Shown piece after piece: positions 18,539 to 26,943 of a stretch of DNA of 38,283 nt. Origin of the DNA: Chromatiales bacterium (GTDB taxonomy: Bacteria; Pseudomonadota; Gammaproteobacteria; Thiohalomonadales; Thiohalomonadaceae); assembly GCA_003251535.1 (NCBI GenBank), contig QKFD01000117.1, positions 1 to 38,283 of the forward strand, given 5' to 3'. The position numbers were made by a program, and so were the translations under genes. The notes under the pieces were generated by a model that did not search any database, had not been told where the DNA came from, and was given only the letters and a program-made list of their open reading frames with translations. Each line of letters starts with the position of its first letter. The stretch's first letter is position 1.

Positions 18539-19679
18539 TCCGGTACTACCGCTCGATGGCTGCTTCGACCGCGACCTAAGTGCCGAGGAGCTGCTACCCC
18601 CAACGGTGCGGACCGCGGCGCTACAGGCATTGACGAGCCTGCTCGGCGACTGCCAACTGCTGACGCAGGCCCGCCCCGGGGCGGTGCCGGTACGCCACGA
18701 GATCGAGACCCTATTCTGGCTCTGGGCCACCGCGCCGACCGAGCAGCTGACCGCCGCCGCCGCCTTGTTGGAGCTGCTGATGCGGGCCGAGGCGCGCTAC
18801 CGGATGGCCTCCACCCTCCACCTGGAGGCGCTACGCCACGACTTCGATGAACTGACCCGCCGCAACGAGGCGCTGGTGGCCTCGGAGGCGCGCTACCGCG
18901 ACCTCGCCAGCCACTTGGAGCAGCGGGTCGCCGCCCAGGTGCAGCAGATCGAACAGACCCAACGCCAGCTCTTCCACGCCGAGAAGATGGTCTCCCTCGG
19001 TCAGCTGGCCGCCGGTGTCGCCCACGAGATCAACAACCCCCTCGGCTTCATCCGCAGCAATCTCAACAGCGCCCGCGGCTACCTGGAGGAGCTGGCGGCA
19101 CCGCTGCAAGGCCGCGGCCAGGATGAGCTACTGGAGGATTTCGCCGCCCTGCTGAGGGAGTCCATCGAGGGGGCCGACCGCGTGGCCCACATCGTCGCCA
19201 GCCTCAAGGACTTCTCCGGGGTCGATGGCGAGGCGCTGGTGGTGGCCGATCTCAACCAGGTCATTGAACAGGTGCTGGAGGTCTCCCACAGCCGCCTTGC
19301 CGGCATCACCCTCCAGCGCAACCTCCAACCGCTACCCAAGCTGCGCTGCCACGCCGCCAACCTCGGACAGGTGGTACTCCAGCTGCTACTCAACGCCGTG
19401 GACGCGGTGGCCCCGGGCGGGGTGATCCGCATCACCAGCGCGCTGCGCGATGGCCAGATCACCCTCGCGGTGCTGGACAACGGTGCCGGGATCGCCCCTG
19501 AGCACCTCTCGCGCATCTTCGATCCCTTCTTCACCACCAAGCCCGTGGGCAGTGGGGCGGGGCTCGGTCTCACCGTCAGCAACGATATCGTCCACGCCCA
19601 TGGCGGCCACATCGCGGTAGAGAGTCGGCTCGGCGCCGGGACCCAGGTCCGCGTCACCCTGCCGCTGGAGGGGAGCTGA
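18531..19679 (+). CDS. soluble sensor histidine kinase
   Basis: A 382-residue kinase with no membrane segment. An N-terminal helical region of about 90 residues with no recognised sensor fold leads into a coiled coil (about 95-150). HisKA carries His165 in [10 protein letters not shown]. HATPase has the N-box LLLNAVDAV (Asn288), G1 [14 protein letters not shown] and GAGLGL. All motifs for autophosphorylation are present. With no membrane or PAS sensor it may be controlled by a partner, perhaps the GTPase encoded just before it, with which it overlaps by eight bases. The stop shares TGATG with the next gene. Confidence 0.9.
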   Translation: MSDPVLPLDGCFDRDLSAEELLPPTVRTAALQALTSLLGDCQLLTQARPGAVPVRHEIETLFWLWATAPTEQLTAAAALLELLMRAEARYRMASTLHLEALRHDFDELTRRNEALVASEARYRDLASHLEQRVAAQVQQIEQTQRQLFHAEKMVSLGQLAAGVAHEINNPLGFIRSNLNSARGYLEELAAPLQGRGQDELLEDFAALLRESIEGADRVAHIVASLKDFSGVDGEALVVADLNQVIEQVLEVSHSRLAGITLQRNLQPLPKLRCHAANLGQVVLQLLLNAVDAVAPGGVIRITSALRDGQITLAVLDNGAGIAPEHLSRIFDPFFTTKPVGSGAGLGLTVSNDIVHAHGGHIAVESRLGAGTQVRVTLPLEGS

Positions 19680-21952
19680 TGGCCGGCTACGCCTCCCTCT
19701 TCACCGGCGGCAGCGAGGTACCGCGGGAGCGTGAGGCCCCGCCGCCGCCACCGCTCTACCGCATCCTCTTGGTGGATGACGAGCGCAACGTATTGAGCGC
19801 CCTAAAGCGGGTCTTCCGCCAAGAGAACTACCAGGTGGAGACCGCCGCCTCCGGCGAGGAGGCGCTCACCCTGCTAAACCAGGATGAGTTCCAGGTGATC
19901 ATCTCCGACTACAAGATGCCGAGCATGACGGGCGCCGAGCTACTGCGCACCGTCAAGGCGCAGCACCCCGAGGTGATCCGCATCATGCTCACCGGCCACG
20001 CCGACTCGGGGGCGGTGATGGGGGCGATCCAAGAGGGGGCGGTCTACAAATTCATCCTCAAACCGTGGAACGACGACGACCTGCGGGTCACCGTGGGGCT
20101 GGCGCTGGAGCAGTATGACCTCATCCGCCGCAACCGCGCGCTGCAACGGGAGAACCGCCAGAAGAGCAAGGAGATCCAGGCGCTCTCGCGGATGGCGGTC
20201 ACCCACCGCAGTCGGCTGGGGGTGCTGCTGCACAAAAAGGGGCTACTCAATGAGCAGCAGCTCCAGCAGCTCTACAAGCTCCAGCAGTCCGGTAAAGAGT
20301 CCACCATCAAACTGCTGCTGGATAAGGGGTGGGTGGGGGAGAAGGAGATCCGCCAGCTGCTGCGCAAGGAGCTGCTCATCGAGGAGGTGTCGCTGCCGGA
20401 GTTTCAGGTGGAGCCGGCGGTGACCGAGCTACTCCCCCACTCCTTCTGCAAACGGCAGCTGGTGGTACCGCTAAAACTGGTGGGGCGCCGGCTGATGTTG
20501 GCGGTGGCCGATCCGCTGGACGAGGGGATGTTGGAGGAGCTGCGCTTTGTCACCGGCCTGGAGATCCAGGCGGTGATGGCTGGCACCGCCGCCATCCGCG
20601 CCAAACTGGAGGCGCTCTACGGCAGCGACGGGGCGACCCCCACCATCGAGGAGTTGGAGAGCCTGGTCAGCAGCAGCGACCCCTTCGAGTCGGTGGAGGT
20701 GGTCATCGAGCAGGATGAGGACACCTCCCTGGAGGAGCTGTTACAGAGCACCGAAGAGCCGCCCGCCATCCGCCTGGTCAACGCCATCATCCTGGAGGCG
20801 GTACGGCTCGGGGTCAGCGATATCCACATCCAACCGCGCACCAAGAGCGTGGTGGTGCGCTACCGCATCGACGGCGTACTACTGGATAAGATCCACATCC
20901 CCCACGCCCTCTTTCCGCCACTGGTCTCCCGCATCAAGGTGATGGCGGAGATGGATATCGCCGAGCGGCGCCGGCCGCAGGATGGCCGCATCACCGTCAA
21001 GACCCCCATGCGCATCGTTGACCTGCGCATCTCCTCACTCCCCACCATCACCGGCGAGAAGGTGGTGATGCGTATCCTCGACCGCAACGCCTCCGTGCGC
21101 AGCCTCGACGACCTCAGCTTCTCCAGCGACGACCGCGACAAGGTGGCCCACCTCATCGCCAAGCCCCAAGGGATTGTGCTGGCCACCGGCCCCACCGGCA
21201 GCGGCAAGACCACCACCCTCTACTCCCTGCTCCAGCACAACGCCAACCCCACCCGCAACTACGTCACCATCGAAGACCCGGTGGAGTTCTTCCTCGACAT
21301 GGCGGGGCAGGTCCATGTGCGCGAGAAGGTGGGGCTCGACTTCCCCACCGCCCTGCGGGCCATCCTGCGGCAGGACCCGGATGTCATCCTGCTAGGGGAG
21401 ATCCGCGACTTCGAGACCGCCGAGGTGGCCTTCCACGCCGCCCTCACCGGCCACCAGGTCTTCTCCACCCTCCACACCAACTCCGCCGTCGCCACCATCG
21501 CCCGCCTGCTCGACCTGGGGCTCAAACCCTATGTCATCGCCTCCGCCTTAGAGGGGATCATCGCCCAGCGCCTGGTGCGGCGGGTGTGCGACGCCTGTGG
21601 CGAACCGGTGGCGGCCGACAGCGCCCAGCTACTCCACCTCGGCGCGCCGTTTGCCGGCAACATCGATCACGTGCGCCAAGGGCACGGCTGTGCCCGCTGC
21701 AACTACTCCGGATACAAAGGACGACTGGGGCTCTATGAGGTAGTGGCGGTGGATGACGAACTACGCGACCTCATCTCCGCCCGTGCGACCATGCGCGAGC
21801 TGAACCGCCACGTCGCCAGCCGATCGGCCTCGCTACGCGAAGACGCCTATGCCAAAGTGGTCGCCGGATTGACCACCCCCGAAGAGATCATCCGCGTGCT
21901 CGGCACCGCGCCGGGGGGTGGCACTGAACAGATTGGGAGAGAGCCAACATGA
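19679..21952 (+). CDS. REC - PilB/GspE-type secretion ATPase fusion
   Basis: A 757-residue fusion. An N-terminal receiver (about 27-145) has Asp77 in IISDYKMPSM and Lys128 in ILKPWND. A GspE/MshE N-terminal domain follows (about 170-315), including LLHKKGLLNEQQL. The C-terminal secretion ATPase (about 355-730) has Walker A GPTGSGKT (504-511), the Asp box TIEDPVEF, Walker B ILLGEIRDFETAE, the His box GHQVFSTLHTNSA and two CxxC pairs (Cys637/640, Cys671/674) of the zinc motif typical of GspE/PilB. It should power assembly of a type IV pilus or type II secretion pseudopilus, or signal to one. The receiver is extra to usual PilB and GspE. No other pilus gene is in the window. The start is coupled to the upstream kinase by TGATG. 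Confidence 0.93.
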   Translation: MAGYASLFTGGSEVPREREAPPPPPLYRILLVDDERNVLSALKRVFRQENYQVETAASGEEALTLLNQDEFQVIISDYKMPSMTGAELLRTVKAQHPEVIRIMLTGHADSGAVMGAIQEGAVYKFILKPWNDDDLRVTVGLALEQYDLIRRNRALQRENRQKSKEIQALSRMAVTHRSRLGVLLHKKGLLNEQQLQQLYKLQQSGKESTIKLLLDKGWVGEKEIRQLLRKELLIEEVSLPEFQVEPAVTELLPHSFCKRQLVVPLKLVGRRLMLAVADPLDEGMLEELRFVTGLEIQAVMAGTAAIRAKLEALYGSDGATPTIEELESLVSSSDPFESVEVVIEQDEDTSLEELLQSTEEPPAIRLVNAIILEAVRLGVSDIHIQPRTKSVVVRYRIDGVLLDKIHIPHALFPPLVSRIKVMAEMDIAERRRPQDGRITVKTPMRIVDLRISSLPTITGEKVVMRILDRNASVRSLDDLSFSSDDRDKVAHLIAKPQGIVLATGPTGSGKTTTLYSLLQHNANPTRNYVTIEDPVEFFLDMAGQVHVREKVGLDFPTALRAILRQDPDVILLGEIRDFETAEVAFHAALTGHQVFSTLHTNSAVATIARLLDLGLKPYVIASALEGIIAQRLVRRVCDACGEPVAADSAQLLHLGAPFAGNIDHVRQGHGCARCNYSGYKGRLGLYEVVAVDDELRDLISARATMRELNRHVASRSASLREDAYAKVVAGLTTPEEIIRVLGTAPGGGTEQIGREPT

Positions 21953-23787
21953 CCGTTTTCACCTGGGACGCCAGCTACCTGATCGGCATCGAGAGTGTCG
22001 ATCAACAGCACCAGGGGTTAGTGAACCTCATCAACGAGCTGGACGACGCCATCGCCTCCGGCCAGAGCGAACCGCAGGTGGAGTTGCTATTTGAACGCCT
22101 CATCGCCTACGCCACGGAGCACTTTGCCGATGAGGAGCGGCTGATGGCCGAGGCGGGTCCGGAGCTGGCCCAGCACCTCCAACGCCACAAGGTGCAGCAT
22201 GAGAACTTCAGCGCCACGGTCAGCATGTTCAGCAAACAGCTGGCGTGCAGCCACTCCACCCTGGGCGCCGCCCTGCTCGATTACCTGGTGAAGTGGCTCG
22301 CCTTCCACATCCTGCGGGAAGACAAGGAGATGGGGCGGCTGCTCGGCAGCGGTGCGGCCGAGACCACGGCGGAGAGCAGCTGCCTCGACCGCTATCGCCT
22401 GCTCGATAGCGCCGTGGCCGAGCGCAATCTACTCGGCGCCCTGCACGAGAGTGAGCTGCGCTTCCGCCACCTCGCCAACAGCGTGCCGCTGCTCATCTGG
22501 ATGGCGGAGCCGAACCGCAGCCGCAACTTCTTTAACGAGCGCTGGAGCGAGTTCACCGGCCTCACCATCGACGCCCTCAAGGCCGACGGCTGGCAGCAGA
22601 CCATGCACCCCGAGGACCTGCCGCAGTTCCAAGCCACCCTAGGCGCCGCCGAGGCAGAGGGGCGCCCCTTCCGGCTGGAGTACCGGCTGCGCGACCACCA
22701 GGGGGAGTACCACTGGTTCCTCGACACCGCCGTGCCGCGGCAGCAGGGGGAGCGCTTTGCCGGCTACATCGGCTCCTGTGTTGACATCTCCGATCACAAA
22801 GAGGCGGAGCTGCTGCTGACCGACGCCCGCGACCGCCTGGGGCAGCAGGTGCAGGAGCGCACCGAGGAGTTGATGGCCTCCAACCACCGGCTAGAGCAGG
22901 AGCAGGTGGCCCAGGCGGAACTCATCAGCCAGTTGAAGGAGGCCCACAGCCAGCTGCTCCAGTCGGAGAAGATGGCCTCCATCGGTCAACTCGCCGCCGG
23001 CGTCGCCCACGAGATCAACAACCCGGTGGGCTACATCATCTCCAACATGGGGGCCCTGGAGGAGTATGTCGGCGGGCTGCTGCGGCTGGTGGACCACTGT
23101 GGCCAGGAGGCGGTCACCCTCCAGCAGGCGGGGGTCGAGATCCCCGGCCTTGAGAAGCTGAAAAAGGAGATCGACTACGACTACATCCGGGGTGACATCG
23201 AGAACCTCCTCGCCGAGACCCGCGAGGGGGCCCATCGGGTCAAACAGATCGTCAAGGACCTCAAAGACTTCTCCCATGTTGACGATGCCGAGTGGCAGCT
23301 GGCCGACATCAACCGCGGCCTGGAGAGCACCCTCAACCTGGTCTGGAACGAGCTTAAATATAAGGCCGAGGTGACCCGCGATCTGGCGCCGTTGCCCCCC
23401 ATCGAGTGCCTACCGAGCCAGCTCAACCAGGTGTTCGTCAATCTGCTGGTCAACGCCGCCCAGGCCATCCCCGAGCGTGGCACCATCGGCGTGCGCAGCT
23501 TTGAGCAGGAGGGGTGGGTGGTGGTGGAGATCAGCGACTCCGGCTGCGGCATCCCCGCCGAGATCCGCAGCCGCATCTTTGATCCCTTCTTCACCACCAA
23601 GGCGGTAGGCAAGGGGACCGGCCTCGGCCTCTCCATCGTCTACGGCATCGTCCAGCGCCACCAGGGGCGTATCGAGGTGGAGAGCGAGAGCGGCGTCGGC
23701 ACCACCTTCCGCATCCTGTTGCCGATGGAGCGGGGCGAGCTGGAGAAGGGGGATGGGACGACGCCGGTGGTCAAGCCGGTCGCGTAG
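21949..23787 (+). CDS. hemerythrin - PAS - histidine kinase
   Basis: A 612-residue soluble kinase. The N-terminal bacteriohemerythrin domain (1-135) has a full set of diiron ligands: His21 in VDQQHQGL, His58 and Glu62 in EHFADEE, His80 and His84 in RHKVQHENF, and His120 and Asp125 in [13 protein letters not shown] domain follows (about 165-285), then a coiled coil, HisKA with His354 in GVAHEINNP, and HATPase with [24 protein letters not shown] and GTGLGLS. It probably senses O2, NO or redox state through the diiron site. It starts by a four-base overlap with the ATPase gene and closes the operon. Confidence 0.93.
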   Translation: MTVFTWDASYLIGIESVDQQHQGLVNLINELDDAIASGQSEPQVELLFERLIAYATEHFADEERLMAEAGPELAQHLQRHKVQHENFSATVSMFSKQLACSHSTLGAALLDYLVKWLAFHILREDKEMGRLLGSGAAETTAESSCLDRYRLLDSAVAERNLLGALHESELRFRHLANSVPLLIWMAEPNRSRNFFNERWSEFTGLTIDALKADGWQQTMHPEDLPQFQATLGAAEAEGRPFRLEYRLRDHQGEYHWFLDTAVPRQQGERFAGYIGSCVDISDHKEAELLLTDARDRLGQQVQERTEELMASNHRLEQEQVAQAELISQLKEAHSQLLQSEKMASIGQLAAGVAHEINNPVGYIISNMGALEEYVGGLLRLVDHCGQEAVTLQQAGVEIPGLEKLKKEIDYDYIRGDIENLLAETREGAHRVKQIVKDLKDFSHVDDAEWQLADINRGLESTLNLVWNELKYKAEVTRDLAPLPPIECLPSQLNQVFVNLLVNAAQAIPERGTIGVRSFEQEGWVVVEISDSGCGIPAEIRSRIFDPFFTTKAVGKGTGLGLSIVYGIVQRHQGRIEVESESGVGTTFRILLPMERGELEKGDGTTPVVKPVA

Positions 23788-23878
23788 CGAGTTCACCTTT
23801 CTGTGAAACATCGTTAGCATAGGGCGCCGCTGCCACCCCGGAGGGCAGCCCCAAGGATGAGAGGAGGCCGGCCGCCCG
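23788..23878 (+). other. short intergenic gap with two small hairpins
   Basis: Contains TTCAC/GTGAA (23792-23796 with 23803-23807, loop CTTTCT) and GCTGCC/GGCAGC (23829-23834 with 23844-23849). Neither has a T tract. It separates the signalling operon from the TIR gene. Confidence 0.4.
23792..23820 (+). promoter_or_regulatory. possible sigma-70-type promoter of the TIR gene
   Basis: TTCACC (23792-23797) and TAGCAT (23815-23820) are separated by 17 bases, each matching four of six consensus positions. The start codon follows about 59 bases later. The -35 is embedded in the small hairpin after the kinase gene. Support is by eye only. Confidence 0.3.
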
Positions 23879-25459
23879 ATGGTGACACCGCTCAAGATCT
23901 TCATTAGCTACGCCCACATCGACGAATCATTCAAGGAGCGGCTCCTCTCCCATCTGGCGATCCTGCGCCGCCGCAAACTGGTGAAGCTCTGGCAAGACCG
24001 CTGCATCGACGCCGGCAGCGACTGGCGCCACGCCATCGATCAGGCGATGGCCGACTGCACCCTGGCGCTGCTGCTGGTGAGCGACGCCTTCCTCAACTCC
24101 GAGTTCATCGACTCCCGCGAACTCCAGGTGCTACTGGAGCGCCGCCAACGCGAAGGGCTGCGGGTGGTGCCGCTCATCCTCCGCCCCTGCGCCTGGACCC
24201 TCTCCGATCTGGAGTCGCTCCAGGCACTACCGCGGGACGGCAAACCCATCGTCACCTTTCCGCTGGAGAACGGCGCCCGCGATCAGGCCTGGACCGACAT
24301 CACCTACGCCATCGCCGACTGGGCCCAGCAGGAGAGTCCCGAGCCCAACGTCGATCTACCCCTCTTCACCCCCCCCGCCGATCAGGAGCAGCGCGCCCAG
24401 GACTACCAACCCCTCTTCAGCCCACCAGGGGGGGGGCGCGCAGTTGAACCGCGCCTCCTCCACTGGCTAGGTAAGTTCTACGCCCCGCCGCCCCAGCGCA
24501 GCGCCCCAACCCGCCCCCCGCTCCACCTCGACCCGCCCCCCGCCGGCCACGTCAACCCCTTCAACCCCTGGGAGCCGGCCCATCCGCCTCACTTCTACGG
24601 CCGTGAGGAGCTGCTGCGCCGACTACGCCTGGCGCTGGACGAGGGGCGCAGCCTCTCCCTGGTGGGGGATAGGCGCATCGGCAAGAGTTCACTCCTCGCC
24701 GCCTGGCGGGCGGAGGCGGCGCGGCGCGGGCGGGTGGTGCGCTGGGTAGATGGCGACGGCCCCGACGGTGCCAGCTGCGCCGCCTTGGTGGCGGCCATCA
24801 CCGGCCAACCGGCGGCCGAGCTGCCGGAGGAGCCCGACGCCGCCGCCGACCAGCTCGCCGCCTGGGTCGCCGACCACAGCCACCCCGGCCTGCCGCCGCT
24901 GCTGCTGCTGGATGAGATGGACCACACCCTGCTCCGCCTCCCGCCCCGCTTCCTGGAGCGGCTGCGCGGGCTGCTGGATCGCCTCTGCCTGGTGCTCGCC
25001 ACCCGCCAGGAGGTGGACACCCTCTACCAGATGGCGGGCCTCACCTCCCCCTTCACCAATCGGCTGGAGCACCACCGCCTCGGCCTGCTGGAGCCGACCG
25101 CCGCCCAGGCCCTCATCGCCAGCGGCGACGACCTACTGACGCCGCAAGATCGCACCCTCATCGACCAGTGGGCCGGCCGCCACCCCTACTTCATCGCCCT
25201 GCTCGGCCGCCACCTGTGGGACGCCCGCAGCCGCAACCAGGGGAGCCAAGAGGCGCTGGCCCTGTTTAGCGACGAGGCCTTCACCCGGTTACAAGAGCTG
25301 TGGCGGGGGCTGGATGAGCGCTCCCGCACCGACCTCAGCCCCCTCGCCAGCGGCCAACCCGCCCGCCCATCGCGGCTCCTAGAGCGGCGCGGACTCCTGC
25401 TGGAGGGGGCACCATTCGGCCTGGTGCTACGCCGCTGGCTGGAGGAGGAGCAGAGGTGA
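23879..25459 (+). CDS. TIR domain - STAND-type NTPase
   Basis: A 526-residue soluble protein. The N-terminal TIR domain (about 5-150) begins KIFISYAHIDE and has ALLLVSDAFLNSEF followed by Glu81, which aligns with the catalytic Glu of NAD-cleaving TIR domains, although the usual Trp next to it is absent. A Pro-rich linker (150-230) leads to a STAND/AAA NTPase: FYGREELL, Walker A GDRRIGKS (263-270), Walker B LLLLDEMD (about 340-347), and a C-terminal winged-helix-like end (LERRGLLLEG). There are no C-terminal repeat sensors. TIR-STAND proteins often act in phage defence by depleting NAD, but some have other roles. The ATG at 23879 has AGGAGG about 12 bases upstream, a long spacing. Confidence 0.88.
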   Translation: MVTPLKIFISYAHIDESFKERLLSHLAILRRRKLVKLWQDRCIDAGSDWRHAIDQAMADCTLALLLVSDAFLNSEFIDSRELQVLLERRQREGLRVVPLILRPCAWTLSDLESLQALPRDGKPIVTFPLENGARDQAWTDITYAIADWAQQESPEPNVDLPLFTPPADQEQRAQDYQPLFSPPGGGRAVEPRLLHWLGKFYAPPPQRSAPTRPPLHLDPPPAGHVNPFNPWEPAHPPHFYGREELLRRLRLALDEGRSLSLVGDRRIGKSSLLAAWRAEAARRGRVVRWVDGDGPDGASCAALVAAITGQPAAELPEEPDAAADQLAAWVADHSHPGLPPLLLLDEMDHTLLRLPPRFLERLRGLLDRLCLVLATRQEVDTLYQMAGLTSPFTNRLEHHRLGLLEPTAAQALIASGDDLLTPQDRTLIDQWAGRHPYFIALLGRHLWDARSRNQGSQEALALFSDEAFTRLQELWRGLDERSRTDLSPLASGQPARPSRLLERRGLLLEGAPFGLVLRRWLEEEQR

Positions 25460-25643
25460 TGCCTCCCTTCTGCCCCCCTACCACCGCCCTGCGCGACCAG
25501 GCCAGCACGGCCACGAGTCGGACATCTGCCAGATAGCGCTGCTGCTGGCCCGCCAACGGCGCCGCCTGCTCATCAATGAGCAGGGGCAGCTGCTCATCCC
25601 CGCCCTCGGTCGCTGGCTGCTGGAGGAGGCCCCCCTCTGTTAA
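25455..25643 (+). pseudogene. out-of-frame remnant resembling a second STAND C-terminus
   Basis: Just past the TIR gene stop, another frame stays open to a TAA at 25641. Its last 35 or so residues (ALLLARQRRRLLINEQG, then GRWLLEEA) resemble the end of the TIR protein itself (RLLERRGLLLEG, then LRRWLEEEQ). It has no start codon or ribosome-binding site in this frame. The simplest reading is the tail of a deleted paralogue or a frameshifted duplicated end. It is short, so chance cannot be excluded. Confidence 0.4.
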
Positions 25644-25653
25644 GGTTGGTGGC

Positions 25654-25682
25654 TGGCCATAACCGCCACCGCCTCCTACAAT
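25654..25682 (+). promoter_or_regulatory. possible promoter of the FIST-GGDEF operon
   Basis: TACAAT (25677-25682, five of six -10 positions) lies 17 bases after TGGCCA (25654-25659, four of six -35 positions). Transcription would start near 25689, about 30 bases before the ATG at 25720. No ribosome-binding site is evident before that ATG. Confidence 0.35.
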
Positions 25683-25719
25683 CGAACTCCTCACCGCCAC
25701 CCCCAACGCCACCCGCTCC

Positions 25720-26943
25720 ATGGCAACGCCCCCCCTGCGCGCCGGTATCGGCTATAGCGAACTGTTCGACTCCGCCCAAGCCGCCGCCGCGGCCACCCGC
25801 GCCGCCCTGGCGGACGGCCAGCTCGATGGCTGCGATCTCCTGCTACTCTTCGCCACCGCCGAACACACCGCCGCCGCCCTGCTGGCCGGGGCGCGGGGGG
25901 TGGTAGGGGAGAGGGTACCGGTGGTGGGCGGCGGCGCAGTGGGGGCGGTGACCCATCAGCAGCTCGGCTACGGCGGCTCCCAGGTGGCGGTGGCCGCCCT
26001 GCGCCTGACTGGGGTGAGCGCCCAGCTGCTGGCCGAGGGGGGGCTCGATAGCGACACCACTGCCACCGGCCAGCGGCTCGGCCAGCGGTTACGGGCGGCG
26101 GCGCTGCCCCCCGCCACGCCACTGCTGCTGCTCTACGACTCGGTGCGCAGCTTCCAGGGCCGGCCGGAGCTAAACATGGCCGCCCCGCTGCTGGCCGGCC
26201 TGGAGCAGGGCTATGGTGCCCCCCTCCCCCCACTGGCCGGGGTGGGGCTCATCGGGGATATCGCCGGCCGCCCCGCCGGCCAGTGGAACGGCGCCAGCAG
26301 CGTCCGCCAGCAGGCGGTAGTGCTGGCGCTGACCGGTGCCGGCCTGCACATGGAGAGCATCATCCTCCACGGCTGTGCCCCCGCCAGCGGCTACCACACC
26401 ATCACCCGCGCCGAAGGGCCCGTGGTGCTGGAGATCGACCAGCGGCCGGCCCTCGAACGGGTGATGGAGCTGCTGGGTAGTAGCGGCCTGAGCGCGGCGG
26501 ACCTCCCCTTTTTCCTCACCCTTGGCGTCAATGTGGGTGACCGTTGGGCGGCGTTTGACGAGGCCAACTACCAGAACCGCCTCTGCCTGGCGGTGGATCA
26601 GCAGCGCAACGGGCTGGTGATGTTTGAGCCAGACCTGATCGCCGGCAGCCAGGTGCAGCTGATGCACCGCCGCTTTGACCTCGACTACATCCCGCCGCGG
26701 GTGGCGGCCCTGCGCGCCGCCTGCGCCGATCGCCAGCCCCTCTTCGCCCTCTATATCAACTGTGCCGGCCGCGCCGCCGCCTACTCCGGCCTCGCCGCCG
26801 AGGATGCCGATGCGGTGCGTCGGGCGCTGGGGCCAGAGATCCCACTACTCGGCATCTACTCCGGCGTGGAGATCGCCCCCCTGCGAGGGCGGCCGCACCC
26901 CCTCGACTGGACCGGCGTGCTCTGCCTCTTCAGCGCCCCATGA
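25720..26943 (+). CDS. FIST domain sensory protein
   Basis: A 407-residue soluble protein matching the FIST_N plus FIST_C layout. The N-terminal part carries GIGYSELFDS, DLLLLFATAEH and VPVVGGGAVGAV; the middle carries VVLALTGAGLHM and HGCAP; the C-terminal part includes LFALYINCAGRAAAYSG and ending motif PLLGIYSGVEIAP. FIST domains are thought to bind small ligands such as amino acids and pass the signal to linked enzymes. The four-base ATGA overlap with the GGDEF gene suggests that the two proteins work as sensor and output. The ATG at 25720 has no clear Shine-Dalgarno sequence, so the start is less certain than the family. Confidence 0.88.
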   Translation: MATPPLRAGIGYSELFDSAQAAAAATRAALADGQLDGCDLLLLFATAEHTAAALLAGARGVVGERVPVVGGGAVGAVTHQQLGYGGSQVAVAALRLTGVSAQLLAEGGLDSDTTATGQRLGQRLRAAALPPATPLLLLYDSVRSFQGRPELNMAAPLLAGLEQGYGAPLPPLAGVGLIGDIAGRPAGQWNGASSVRQQAVVLALTGAGLHMESIILHGCAPASGYHTITRAEGPVVLEIDQRPALERVMELLGSSGLSAADLPFFLTLGVNVGDRWAAFDEANYQNRLCLAVDQQRNGLVMFEPDLIAGSQVQLMHRRFDLDYIPPRVAALRAACADRQPLFALYINCAGRAAAYSGLAAEDADAVRRALGPEIPLLGIYSGVEIAPLRGRPHPLDWTGVLCLFSAP

